Shown: positions 31,755-42,025 of the stretch, in pieces
Position numbering within the stretch: the first letter of the stretch is position 1
Layout: every line of letters starts with the position of its first letter
DNA from: Helianthus annuus
Lineage: Eukaryota > Streptophyta > Magnoliopsida > Asterales > Asteraceae
NCBI RefSeq assembly: GCF_002127325.2
Contig: NC_035437.2
Location: 117,586,561 to 117,650,560 of the forward strand
DNA length: 64,000 bases
Direction: 5' to 3'
Notes under the pieces: generated by a model
Seen by the model: the letters and a program-made list of their open reading frames with translations, nothing else
Told to the model about the DNA's origin: nothing
Databases searched by the model: none
Position numbers and translations under genes: made by a program

Positions 31755-32666
31755 ATGTAGGCATGTCAATGGATTGGATATTGATTAATTAATCCAATGG
31801 ATCGATCCACTTATTCAATTAATTATATGGATCGATCCATGATCCATCCGGATCGATCCATTACTAATTAAATAAAGTAGAAAAAAGAAAATGTCTTGAT
31901 GATCCCTACAACCAATCCTGTACGCTCACAACTCTTAACACATATAACCCAAACCAACACCATATACTTACCTGTATCTATAATTAATATAGTCTCTATG
32001 TATATAGGTGGAGCCGGTGGGGAGATATGAAACAAGAGATTAGTTGCCAATCGTTGGCGACATGGAGCGAGTAGGCAGTGGCGGAGGCGGCTGCAGCAGC
32101 CTCATGCTCCGGCCATGGTAGAGCTTTTGTTGGTCGTTTGACTTCTGACGGTCAACCAGTTTGTGAGTGCTTTAATTGCTATAATGGACCTGATTACTCT
32201 CTATATTCTCGTGAATGTGATGCGTAGCCGGGATGCAGTCACTTTAGGAGGATACATAATCTTCGGTGTCGGGTCAGCCCAACATCTAAGTGCAGCGGTT
32301 TACGCTCTTTCTTTTGGAAAATCTTCTTCGATCCCCGTCGAACGCCCTCGCTTCCATACCATTCTAGAATTTTTAAGAATTTTATTTTTATTTTTTTAGA
32401 ATGTTTTTGATTTTTTGGGTTTTTTATTTCTTTTATTGTTTTTTATCTTTTTTTGAATTTTTTGTGTTTTTTAGAGTTTTTGTTATATTTTTTTAATATG
32501 GATCGATCCGGATAGTCATCCATCCATTTAAAATTATTTGGACATGGATCGGATCACGATCCATTATGTTGGATCATGGATCGGATCATGATCCATTTAA
32601 GTTGGATCATTAATTGATCGGATCATGATCCAATCCATATCCATCCATTGATAGGCAATCATCTGT

Positions 32667-32958
32667 ATATATATGTATTGAACAAGCAAGGTTTCAATTC
32701 AGATTGATTCCTTGCAATATTACTCAATAAAATTTATTGTTTAATTCTCAATTCTTATTCTTGTTCATAAACCTGTGATCTTGGGCTACATTAACAACTT
32801 GGTCAACTGGTTAATTACCTTTACTTTAGTTCTGGAATGTTAGTTTCACAAGTTTCAAGTCGGAGGGTTAAAAGTGTAAACAGATGATAGTTGTGGGTTA
32901 AATTTGTAAATAGGTTGTTAATGAGGCGTTAAAAACCTATTATTCATTTTGGGGGTAT
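32667..32958. other. AT-rich interval, nothing recognised
   Basis: No ORF, RNA or repeat-end signal was seen between the hAT-like element and the LINE target site. Confidence 0.4.
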
Positions 32959-33057
32959 AATTAAGTTAGAATCAAGAATCCGTTTTCGAAAATAATTTTT
33001 TTCAATCCATCTTCAACATTTAAGATTTTCTCTCTAATCGCCGCCGGCCCTTCTCTA

Positions 33058-33310
33058 TTCCGGTATAACAGCCTGAGCTTGGGGGGATCTCCATCGTGCT
33101 TCCCCCATATCGAGATTGTTAGCCGGTTTCGAGTCGGTTGGTGGTGCCGGTTCGCCTGCTTTTGTAACAGGACGTGTCCTCACCGTCGGCCTTTCACTTT
33201 TCCGGTATAACAGCCGGAGATTGGGGGAATCTCACCGTATTTCCCTCATATCGAGTTTGTTAGCCGGTCTTAGTGTTGGTTGGTGGTGACGGTTCGTCTG
33301 CCTTCGATAG
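33058..33310 (+). repeat. 142-bp tandem repeat in LINE 5' UTR
   Basis: The block starting TTCCGGTATAACAGCC occurs at 33058 and at 33200 and continues through CATATCGAG, TTGTTAGCCGGT and GGTTGGTGGTG in both. The copies have diverged moderately. The second copy ends near 33300, about 35 bases before the ORF1 ATG. It resembles the promoter monomers known in some animal L1 elements; whether it carries promoter activity here is not shown. Confidence 0.8.
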
Positions 33311-33336
33311 AAAACCGCCAGGAAACAATACGTTCA

Positions 33337-35364
33337 ATGGAGGGAGGGGGAGAACCGGACGACGGCGGCCCGTGGTCCAACGTACAGAATCGGAAAAATT
33401 CCAGGGGTAGGGGTGATGGTATTGAGTGGACCTTCCTCGTCCAGAACCTCTCCAACAAAGTAACCAGAAACGTCCTTTGGCGGGCATTTAGACCATACGG
33501 GTTTGTATCGGACGTTTACGTGGCTCGGAAAAGAGACTCGAGGGGTAGATGTTTTGGGTTTGTCAGATACGTTGGGGTGGAGAATGTGAAAGAGACATTG
33601 ATATCGATGAACTCAGTGATTATGTTCAATATGAAAGCTTCGGTTTCATTGGCAAAATACGACAAAGATCATAAGAAGATTAATTATTCACCAGACATGT
33701 TGGGTCGGAATGTTTGGAGACAGAAGAACGGACACCAAAATAATAGTAATCAAAATGCTGAAAATTGTAATGGTGGCATTCACCCTTTGAAGAACCAGGT
33801 GCCAAACCAAGGACCGTCTACTAGATTGAATACTCAGGACGGGAGGTCGTTTGCAGATGTTCTGAAAGGTACAAATAGAGGAGATAATAATGGGGCAAAG
33901 GTAATCACAGTGGGGGGTAAAGGGTCTTTGTACCCCCTCCATTGTGTTGGCAGATCGGTACTGGGAATTGCAAAGGAGGTTATGTCAGTTGATAAGATGA
34001 GGCAAAGAATCGAAGACGAAGGCATGAATGAGGTCGGGTTGTCCTTCATAGGTGGAGTGTCATACCTCCTAACATTTAGGGATAAGGAACTCGCTAAACT
34101 CTGTATGGAACTACATGAGGGTTTCTTCAACTCTGTGTTCTCAAAATTTGTGCTATGGAATGGAGAAGACATCCCATACAGTAGGCTGGTTAACCTCAGC
34201 ATTACTGGTGTTCCGTTTATGATTCGGGATAATACTATCTTCGATAATATTGGAGGTATGTTTGGAGAAGTGGTACAAAAGTCGACGTTCTCATGGCAGG
34301 AGGATGACATTTCGGGGGGATCGGTGATGGTGGTAACCTCCCATGCTCCAAAGATTGAGGAAGCTGTGGTAATAAAATGGAATGAGAAAACATTTGTTAG
34401 TTGGGTGTCGGAGTCACTACAGAAACGATCGCCGGAAGTTGATGTTTTATCGTTGTCGGGTTCTCAGGATTCAGAGTCAGATATGGAGTCGGAATCAGAT
34501 GACGAGTCAATAGACATGGAGGATCTAGAGGAAGGTGAGATTGGACAGAATGATGATACCCACGATAGACGGCAGGATGTTACATCGGATATCAGCCGGA
34601 CGGTAGACGTACCAGTAGCCCAACGGGTTGATCAGCCGGTGGATCAGCCAGTGGAATTCGAAAAGTTGGTCGGTCATTATGAACCAGTAGGAGCCCAAGC
34701 GTCTTCACCAGAGGATGTGGGTGGGAATTTGGAAAATCTGCATGGGAAGTCGCCTAAAGTCAATATAGAAAGGGGGAATAATTATGTGCATGGGGAAGAT
34801 GCTTTGTCGGCTAGTGGTAATTGCAATAATGTGGGGGACCCAAGAAACATAAACAGCGTGTATCAAAAAGGTGGGGATAAAGGTGGTGGTCATAACGAGA
34901 ATGGGCCCGGTGTAGAGGCCTCTAAGCCCAAGTCTGCATTTGGTGAAAATGGCCCAACTCCCTCTGTTAACTTGGGTAAAAGAAATCGTGATGAACGTAG
35001 CCCTCCCTCTATTGGGTCTATGCAAGGACCTTCTCAAAAGTTTTTTGGTCAACCCAATAGGTCGGACCCGGTATCCTTAGACCTTAACACTCCGGTGGGA
35101 GAAGATTCAGGAAACGTAGGGTGTGGACGTGAGAAACTTGGAGTGGGAGATACCGACTCTGTCAATCAGGAAAGAACCGGGCCAAATACAGGTGAGGAGC
35201 AGGATCGAAGGAATCTTGGAGTCCGATCTGATGATGAAAGTTTAAGGAATGAAGTAGAGAATACTGTACAGGTTGGAGCAATGATTGGTGTCGATCTAAC
35301 TGGATTTTTGAGGGATACAGAGGAGCTAATAGTTAAAGAAGGTGTTGCAAACTGTTTCCGATGA
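33337..35364 (+). CDS. LINE ORF1 protein with N-terminal RRM
   Basis: The ATG at 33337 (MEGGGEPDD) gives 675 residues; the frame is open upstream to 33280 but with no earlier ATG. Residues about 30-110 form an RNA-recognition motif with RNP2 FLVQNLS and RNP1 RCFGFVRY, typical for ORF1 of plant L1 elements. The middle (about 200-375) is a folded-looking region with LSFIGGVSYLLTF and GEVVQKSTF. The C-terminal half is acidic and low-complexity (for example SESDMESESDDES in part, and repeated Gln-Pro-Val units). It should bind LINE RNA and act as chaperone. No CCHC knuckle is present. The stop overlaps the ORF2 start (ATGA at 35361), pointing to reinitiation for ORF2. Confidence 0.9.
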   Translation: MEGGGEPDDGGPWSNVQNRKNSRGRGDGIEWTFLVQNLSNKVTRNVLWRAFRPYGFVSDVYVARKRDSRGRCFGFVRYVGVENVKETLISMNSVIMFNMKASVSLAKYDKDHKKINYSPDMLGRNVWRQKNGHQNNSNQNAENCNGGIHPLKNQVPNQGPSTRLNTQDGRSFADVLKGTNRGDNNGAKVITVGGKGSLYPLHCVGRSVLGIAKEVMSVDKMRQRIEDEGMNEVGLSFIGGVSYLLTFRDKELAKLCMELHEGFFNSVFSKFVLWNGEDIPYSRLVNLSITGVPFMIRDNTIFDNIGGMFGEVVQKSTFSWQEDDISGGSVMVVTSHAPKIEEAVVIKWNEKTFVSWVSESLQKRSPEVDVLSLSGSQDSESDMESESDDESIDMEDLEEGEIGQNDDTHDRRQDVTSDISRTVDVPVAQRVDQPVDQPVEFEKLVGHYEPVGAQASSPEDVGGNLENLHGKSPKVNIERGNNYVHGEDALSASGNCNNVGDPRNINSVYQKGGDKGGGHNENGPGVEASKPKSAFGENGPTPSVNLGKRNRDERSPPSIGSMQGPSQKFFGQPNRSDPVSLDLNTPVGEDSGNVGCGREKLGVGDTDSVNQERTGPNTGEEQDRRNLGVRSDDESLRNEVENTVQVGAMIGVDLTGFLRDTEELIVKEGVANCFR

Positions 35365-38300
35365 ATTGTCTATCAATCAATTTAAGGGGGGTGCGCAGTA
35401 GCCGCAAGTCAGATTGGATCAGAGGGCTTAAAACTAGTTATGGTATACACTTTCTCGCCATTCAGGAAACGAAATTACAAGCGTCAGAGACATTTAGATT
35501 CAACCAGTTTTGGGGTCGAGCTGAATTCAAGGTTGCTGTAGTGGACTCTCTGGGCAGATCCGGTGGTCTTGCATGTCTATGGTCTCCAGCGGTGTTCAGG
35601 TGTGTAGACACTTACTATAATAGACACTTTATTATCGTGTCGGGATTTTTGGTTCACTCAGGGTGCAAAATTAATCTTGTTAACGTTTATGCTCCTAATG
35701 ATGCTATTAGTAGACGTGGTGTCTGGATGGAAATTATGGGGTTCAGAAACTCATTACAAGGGTTATGGGTCATGATGGGGGATTTTAATGAGGTACGGGA
35801 TGAAAGTGAGCGTATGAACTCAGAGTTTGTTGAAGCTAATGCGAGGGCCTTCAATGATTTTATTAGTGCAGCCGGGCTTGTGGAGTATAATATGGGTGGT
35901 GGAAATTTCACATATATTTCGGATAATGGTAAAAAGCTGAGTAAGTTGGATCGTTTCCTTGTGTGTTTGGGGTTTAGGGAGAATTGGCCAAATGCGAGTG
36001 TGGTTGCTTTGGCTAGGGAGGTCTCGGATCATCGGCCTATTGTTCTCTCCACCGTTCAATCAGATTTTGGCCATATCCCTTTTAGATTCTTTAACTCATG
36101 GTTTGAATTTCCTGGTTTCCTCGAATTTGTTCTCCAGAACTGTGGTGCTTTTCAATTTGAGGGGCCGGGGGATCTTGCTCTTGCGATTAAATTCAGGTGG
36201 CTTAAAGACAAAATTAAATTATGGTTGAAATTGGAAAAAGAAAAAAGAGATGGGATATATGGTGGGAAAAAGAGAAGACTGGAAATCATAGAAAATATGG
36301 CGGAAGAAAGAATTCTTGAGGAAGACGAACTGGCTGAAAGGGCTGAATGTCGTAACTATGTGGCTGAATTTGAAAGAATCAAACAGTTAGATTTGCGCCA
36401 GAAATCGAGGTCCAAGTGGGCCATTGATGGTGATGAAAATACTGCATTCTTCCATCATATTGTGAATTCTAATATCAGCTCGAATAGATTGAATGGCTTA
36501 TTAATAGATGGTGTATGGAATACGAATCCTCTAGCCATCAAAGAAGCACTGTATGAATTTTTCCATCATCAGTTTTCGGAACCTATGCCTATTAGACCGG
36601 AGCTGCTTTGTACTAATATCGCTACTATTTCGGATCATGAGGCATCTTTGCTTGAGAATCCTTTTTCGGTGGAGGAAATTAAAGAAGCTGTTTGGGAATG
36701 TGAAGGTGAACGTGCTCCTGGGCCGGATGGGTTCAACTTTAAGTTTATTAAAAGGTGTTGGGTTGGCCTCCGGGATGATATGGTCAGGTTGTTTAACAAA
36801 TTCTACGAGGAGGGGTCTATTAACAAGAGTTGCACTTCTTCTTTTATAGCCTTGATCCCTAAGGTAAAGGACCCCGTTAGCCCAACAGACTTCAGGCCGA
36901 TTAGTTTAATTGGCGTAATCAATAAAGTAATCTCAAAAGTGCTCGTTAATCGTCTAAAAAGCGTGATGGGGAAGTTAATTTCGGAGCAACAATCGGCATT
37001 TCTAGCTGGTAGAAATATCATGGATGGTCCTCTTATCCTTAATGAAGTATTCGGTTGGTTAAAAAAGCTTAAGCGGTGTGGAATGTTCTTCAAAGTTGAT
37101 ATTAATAAAGCGTATGATTCGGTGAACTGGTCCTTTCTAAATTCGATTATGGCCCAGATGAACTTCCCTAGCAGATGGAGATCTTGGGTGATGGCGACTC
37201 TTTACTCAGCTAGAGCGTCGGTTTTAGTTAACGGATCCCCAACAAGAGAGTTTGATTGCTCCCGCGGTCTTAGGCAAGGCGACCCGCTCTCCCCGTTTTT
37301 ATTTGTTATCGCGATGGAAGCCCTAACATGTGTTATGAATAAGGCAACCTCTATTGGTTTATTCAACGGTATCAAAGTATCCGCTGATGGTCCACTCCTG
37401 TCTCACCTCTCTTACGCAGACGATGTGATGTTTATTGGTGAATGGTCTACTTCTAATATCAACAACCTGAGACGGATACTTAGATGTTTTTATCTAGCTT
37501 CCGGTCTTAAGGTTAACTTAGCAAAGTGTAGCATTTATGGGATTGGAGTTGGTGATCAAGAAGTTCAACAAATGGCGAGTTATTTGCGGTGCAAGAAAGG
37601 TACGTTTCCTTTTATTCATCTTGGTCTTCCAATAGGGGCAAACATGAATTTGGCTAGGAATTGGAAATCTGTGGTAGATGTGTTCAGAAATAGGCTCTCG
37701 ATTTGGAAAGCCAAAGTTCTTTCATATGGGGGAAGGATAACTTTGATAAAGGCGGTCTTAAATTCATTGCCAACCTACATTCTATCCTTATTTAAAGCCC
37801 CGGCTAAAGTGCTAAGTGCTCTCGATAAGATTAGAAGGGTGTTCTTTTGGGGTGGCTCGGAAGATAAAGCAAAAATGAATTGGGTAGCATGGGAAAAAAC
37901 GATTGCTCCGGTTGAGTTTGGTGGATTGGGGTTCGGCTCCATTAGAGATGCAAATTTAGCAATGTTGGCTAAGTGGTGGTGGAGATTTAAAACTGAAAAA
38001 AATTGGTTATGGAGAAAAGTAGTCTGGGCTATTCATCATAAGAGCAGAGTTTGGAATGATTTCCCGGTTAAAGTATCTATTGCAGGTCCGTGGAAGGCCA
38101 TCATGAGTATTGAACCGATTCTTCTTGGTGCTGGTTTGGATTTAAGAAGATCCTTTTATGCAGTCCCGGGTAATGGTGAAAGTATACAGTTCTGGTTAGA
38201 TGCCTGGGCTGATTCGCAGCCTTTTTATATTAAGTTCCCTAATCTATTTAAAGCTGAAACAAACAAGATGTGCATGCTGGTGGATCGGATGACTATGGGG

Positions 38301-39008
38301 GAGGCTGGGCCGGTTTTTTCGTGGGCCTGGGTCCAGCCAGACTTAGATGGTAATTGTCAAAATCAACTACTACAGCTAGAGTCTTTGTTGAATGGGCTTA
38401 ATATGGGTTTGGGTAGGGATCTGTGGAAATGGCAGAATGCTCCAGATGGAGGCTTTTGTGTAGCTGGGATTAAAAAAATATTGGGATCGGCTAACCGTGT
38501 AGCCCCAGCAAAATTATTTAAGTGGAATAGTTGGGTCCCGAAAAAGGTATCTATTGTGGCTTGGAGGGCAGCGATGGAAAGGCTACCGACGAAGTGTGCA
38601 TTGGCGATACGGAACATCTCGGTACAAAATAATTTGTGTGCTCTTTGTGGTGATTATGCTGAAACGTCCGAACACTTATTTGTTGCATGCCAGTTCGCTC
38701 AAATAGTATGGCAAAACATTGCGGATTGGTGCAACATACCGCCTATATATGCTTTCGAATTAAATGATGTATTATCCATACACGAAACATGCTCTGGAAA
38801 TTCAACAAAGAAGAAGGGGATTCATGCGGTGGTGCTGGTAACTATTTGGAGCATCTGGAAGCTAAGAAACGATTCCGTCTTCAACAACTCGGTTCCGCAC
38901 ACAACGAAGATCCTAGATGAAATCAAAGCTTTGTCGTTCCTTTGGGTTAAAAATAGGGCTAAATTGGTGGCATTGACATGGAGTGATTGGAGTCGGTTTG
39001 TTTTTTAG
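35361..39008 (+). CDS. LINE ORF2: AP-type endonuclease and reverse transcriptase
   Basis: 1215 residues. The N-terminal endonuclease/exonuclease/phosphatase domain shows LSINLRG, AIQETKL, NVYAPND, GDFNEVRD and SDHRPIV at about residue 217, all the expected catalytic motifs. Reverse transcriptase spans about 490-760 with RPISLIGVINKVISK, FFKVDINKAYDSVNW, RGLRQGDPLSPFLF and LSYADDVMF (active-site ADD, about 687). A C-terminal zinc-binding RT-associated domain has FKWNSWVPKKVSIVAWRA and a CALCGDYAETSEHLF Cys/His cluster. It nicks target DNA and copies LINE RNA there. No frameshift or stop interrupts it. Alternative identities are unlikely. Confidence 0.95.
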   Translation: MNCLSINLRGVRSSRKSDWIRGLKTSYGIHFLAIQETKLQASETFRFNQFWGRAEFKVAVVDSLGRSGGLACLWSPAVFRCVDTYYNRHFIIVSGFLVHSGCKINLVNVYAPNDAISRRGVWMEIMGFRNSLQGLWVMMGDFNEVRDESERMNSEFVEANARAFNDFISAAGLVEYNMGGGNFTYISDNGKKLSKLDRFLVCLGFRENWPNASVVALAREVSDHRPIVLSTVQSDFGHIPFRFFNSWFEFPGFLEFVLQNCGAFQFEGPGDLALAIKFRWLKDKIKLWLKLEKEKRDGIYGGKKRRLEIIENMAEERILEEDELAERAECRNYVAEFERIKQLDLRQKSRSKWAIDGDENTAFFHHIVNSNISSNRLNGLLIDGVWNTNPLAIKEALYEFFHHQFSEPMPIRPELLCTNIATISDHEASLLENPFSVEEIKEAVWECEGERAPGPDGFNFKFIKRCWVGLRDDMVRLFNKFYEEGSINKSCTSSFIALIPKVKDPVSPTDFRPISLIGVINKVISKVLVNRLKSVMGKLISEQQSAFLAGRNIMDGPLILNEVFGWLKKLKRCGMFFKVDINKAYDSVNWSFLNSIMAQMNFPSRWRSWVMATLYSARASVLVNGSPTREFDCSRGLRQGDPLSPFLFVIAMEALTCVMNKATSIGLFNGIKVSADGPLLSHLSYADDVMFIGEWSTSNINNLRRILRCFYLASGLKVNLAKCSIYGIGVGDQEVQQMASYLRCKKGTFPFIHLGLPIGANMNLARNWKSVVDVFRNRLSIWKAKVLSYGGRITLIKAVLNSLPTYILSLFKAPAKVLSALDKIRRVFFWGGSEDKAKMNWVAWEKTIAPVEFGGLGFGSIRDANLAMLAKWWWRFKTEKNWLWRKVVWAIHHKSRVWNDFPVKVSIAGPWKAIMSIEPILLGAGLDLRRSFYAVPGNGESIQFWLDAWADSQPFYIKFPNLFKAETNKMCMLVDRMTMGEAGPVFSWAWVQPDLDGNCQNQLLQLESLLNGLNMGLGRDLWKWQNAPDGGFCVAGIKKILGSANRVAPAKLFKWNSWVPKKVSIVAWRAAMERLPTKCALAIRNISVQNNLCALCGDYAETSEHLFVACQFAQIVWQNIADWCNIPPIYAFELNDVLSIHETCSGNSTKKKGIHAVVLVTIWSIWKLRNDSVFNNSVPHTTKILDEIKALSFLWVKNRAKLVALTWSDWSRFVF

Positions 39009-39248
39009 TGTCTAGCTTCATGTAATATTACGTGGTTCGTGGTGTTGGTATCTTGTAATTTGTATATTTGGCGGGTAGCATCTTGCTACATTTTAATAAA
39101 ATAATTTCTGTCGGCCGTTCAAAAAAAAAAAAAATTAAGTTAGAATCAATAGAAGTTGATAATCGTTTCGCGAATCTGATTTTGTTGTTTTGATCTTCTC
39201 TGGTGCTGAATTCTTCAACAAAAGAATCTGATTGTCATTGGATTTAAT

Positions 39249-39468
39249 GGGTGTTTGGGATTGCTGATTTAAGTTACTTATTAGGTTATTGACTTTTTAA
39301 ACAGTTAAAAGGTGTTTGACATGAAATTATTATGTGGTGGGAAAGTCACTAAGTCACTCTATTATGACTTATTAATTTTTCCAAAAAGTCAATAAATCAC
39401 TCTATTATGACTTATTAATTTTTCCAAAAAGTCATAAGTTATTTAGAAAAGCTCAGCCAAACATGGCC
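39249..39468. mobile_element. MITE-like element with GGGTGTTTGG end
   Basis: The left end GGGTGTTTGG and the right end CCAAACATGGCC are roughly inverted. Ends of this type are common in plant hAT-related MITEs. Inside, the segment ACTCTATTATGACTTATTAA followed by TTTTTCCAAAAAGTCA is repeated with a period of about 47 bp (39355 and 39402). No clear target duplication was found. Confidence 0.4.
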
Positions 39469-40326
39469 TATTGCTTTAAAAATAGACATTGTATACCTTT
39501 TACACGATGGAAGGTAGTAAAGGAGAGATCAACAAAAGAAGCAGTTGAGAAATTACCTGTAAGTAGTTCTAAACAAGGTAGGATTGGTCGTGGTGGGACT
39601 GGTACGTGGTGGCGTTGATGGTGGCCTTACAGGAATGTGAAAAAAAGGATGAGCATGGCTTGTACTTGAGTTGCTCATCTTTTCGGCACGCTGCAATGTC
39701 ATAGCAATTAGTAAGTAATATAACTTGAATATATAGAATTATAAGAACAGTATGAGCATAGCCTGTACTTGTGTTCTTTGAATCCTTAAGCAATGCTGTT
39801 CTTACTTATCAACTGAGATCTGGAAAGCTAAGACCTGAATTTATAGAAGTTCACTGAAGTGAAGTCAACCTCCATAAGTCTATTTATTAATTGCTAATAC
39901 CTACCCAGTAAACACCAACTCTGGAATATAAAATTATTAAGTAAATATTATAACTGATTGCATAGTTAACAGATTTATTAGTTAATATATAAAAGGTTAA
40001 ACAATCGTAGAGTTCTAAAATTTTCAAACATGTAAAGTTTATAAAACCTGAAAACTAAAACAGAAAATGCAATAGCTTATAGTTTAATCATTACAACTAG
40101 TTTTTTTTGAAGTCGCGCGTTAAGGTGAAACTGAGCAAATGATAATATAAAACAAACATGATTTTAAAATAAAACATGTTGTTTAGACACCCAGGCCATT
40201 AGAACGGTTTAGTTTATCATCATACCGTTTTATAATATCAAATAAATGCTTTATTTTGAGTACAACTTCGTTTTTAACAAAACTTATAACGGAATATCAG
40301 GTAAAAAAATCAAGCACAATTACATA
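39469..40326. other. AT-rich interval, nothing recognised
   Basis: Only chance-sized frames; no RNA or repeat-end signal seen. Confidence 0.4.
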
Positions 40327-40630
40327 CACTAGTACAGATTTGATCAAATGATGCGGGTAAATTGGCTATAAGATGCGGTTCTGGACCCGCATCTTATGGC
40401 ATAGCATTTTATGGCTATAAGGCAAAAGATGCGGGTCTAAGAGATGCGGTTCTAGACCCGCATCATTTAACAATTTAAGCAAAAACTACTTTTTTCCAAT
40501 ATGTTCAAAAGATGCGGTTATAAAAACCGCATCATTTGGTGTTTAAGCAAAAACTATTTTTTTTTTCCAATATGTTAAAAAGATGCAGTTCTAAAAACTG
40601 CATCATTTGGTGTTTAAGCTAAAAATAAAT
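40327..40630 (+). repeat. CACTA-like end with GATGCGG hairpin subterminal repeats
   Basis: CACTAGTACAG at 40327 is followed by at least four short hairpins: GATGCGG...CCGCATC at about 40371-40394, again at 40452-40475, then about 40510-40535, and GATGCAG...CTGCATC at about 40581-40605. The linking sequence TTTAAGCAAAAACTA is also repeated. CACTA transposons typically begin CACTA and carry subterminal repeats of this kind. No opposite end or transposase was found. A second CACTAGTAGAAAA occurs at 41318 in the same orientation and may be another remnant. Compensatory changes between hairpin arms suggest maintained pairing or array-type duplication. Confidence 0.45.
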
Positions 40631-42025
40631 GTTTTTTTTTGTTCAGTTTCCTGAAAATTTAATAAAAAAAATTCTAATAAATTCCCATTATAAACTGGTT
40701 ATCTAAGAATGAAAATAAAATATATAAAAAATAATAAATGAAACCAATATTAAATAACTCAATAATACAAATTACAAAGGTTTCAAAGTAACACACGCAA
40801 TTACAAAAGTTTCAAAGTAACCCAAATACATATATATTTAAAAAATAAATTTGATATACAATAACTTTCTGTTCTGAACTAATGTCATCATACTTGCAAC
40901 CCAAAATGACGTCTTCAATTCATTTTTGCATCTGGAACCGTAGAAATTGCCTAACAAAACATAACATTACATTAATAAAATGAAGCTTAAATGCATACGC
41001 AAGTGTACATATGTATAAAATGGAATCTTTATATTCAAATGTTAAAATACTATCATACATGAAGACATGTAGTTCCAAATCTACCCTAGATACGCACATA
41101 AAACATGAAGATCCAAATCCACAACCTACAACAAGTCCAACAATACTACGATCAACCAATATATATACCAAATCCTAAATCACAAACTATACAAAAAGAA
41201 TTTATCAAACCATGCAAAAAGCATTCATCTAATGCTAAGATATACATGTCTTATGTGATAATCAAAGTTAATGAGTTACAAATGTCTTGGTTTGGTTGAA
41301 CCATATATACAAACACACACTAGTAGAAAACATACGTGATGTGGCAGCAATGACAATTTACAATACGGTAGTTTATCAATCTAAGATGATACGGGTCAAA
41401 TGGGTCTAGCTAACAAAAAAAGATTGAAATATATTTATTGGATTTAAAAAAGTATCATTTATATAAACTCAAAAAAGTACCTTTGAATTTTCGTAGCCCC
41501 ACTACAAGCTTTCTTGGCATCCATACTCCCACGAATATCATTTAGTATCCATAGAAGTAATCAGATAGTTAATCTGGATAAAGGGACATAATAGATGCAA
41601 AACCAAAGTCAAATGCTAGTTTTGAATTCTAGAATCTAGAGTTAAACTTTTACCTTCTAGGATTAAGTATTAATAACAATGTCATTAATAGAAGCAATTA
41701 TCATTCAAAAGACAATAATCCTCAGTTTAATCAGTGGTTGACGATAAGCAGGTACCGGTACCAGCACCAAAAATAATCAATACGGTACGAAACTGGTATT
41801 TATCGGTAAATCAACCAAAATACTCGTACCGGTATCATCGGCACGGTTTGGTACCGGTACCCAATACCAAATGCTCCCTCTTTATACATCACTATGCTTA
41901 AGTACCTTGGGCAACCAATGAAAAAATTTCAAGATATAGTTCAAAATATATTTGTACATAAATTAACATATGTAAAAGCGCCATTTCATAATTTTCAAAT
42001 TAAAGCAACTCAATGCTTTTAGTTG
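40631..42025. other. AT-rich interval with a short GGTACCGGTACC inverted-repeat block
   Basis: No gene was seen. GGTACCGGTACC at 41751-41762 and 41850-41861 bracket about 90 bp rich in TACCGGTA, TACGGTA and ACCGGTATC motifs, a possible small MITE. The sequence left of 42026 would be host flank or target DNA of the second Tat element. Confidence 0.35.

Larger units (their letters stand above)
29551..32666. mobile_element. hAT-like DNA element (about 0.9 kb body 31759-32658), left edge split by the LTR element
   Basis: Removing the LTR element joins TCATATGT at 29551-29558 to AGGCATGTCAATGG at 31759. The right end CCATTGATAGGCAA at 32658 is followed by TCATCTGT (32659-32666), so an 8-bp duplication with one mismatch flanks the body, as in hAT elements. 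The termini are only partly inverted (shared TCAATGG core). Both ends carry many GGATCGATCC and GGATCATGATCC motifs (31780-31865 and 32500-32640), resembling hAT subterminal repeats. No transposase is present. The interior 32040-32350 is distinctly more GC-rich and might be captured host DNA. Family call tentative. Confidence 0.45.
32976..39132 (+). mobile_element. full-length L1-type LINE with intact ORF1 and ORF2
   Basis: A 17-bp duplication AATTAAGTTAGAATCAA flanks the element at 32959-32975 and 39133-39149. It ends in an A run (39121-39134) that merges with the duplication. Between them are a 5' UTR with a tandem repeat, ORF1 (33337-35364), ORF2 (35361-39008, overlapping ORF1 by ATGA) and a short 3' UTR. 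Long exact duplications and a poly(A) tail are the marks of target-primed reverse transcription. Being full length, with both frames open and perfect duplications, it looks recent and potentially active. No RNase H domain follows the reverse transcriptase. Confidence 0.95.

Noticed and set aside
32163..32399. Host membrane protein gene
   Set aside because: 78 codons with no recognised family, inside a likely transposon; kept only as a possible captured fragment.
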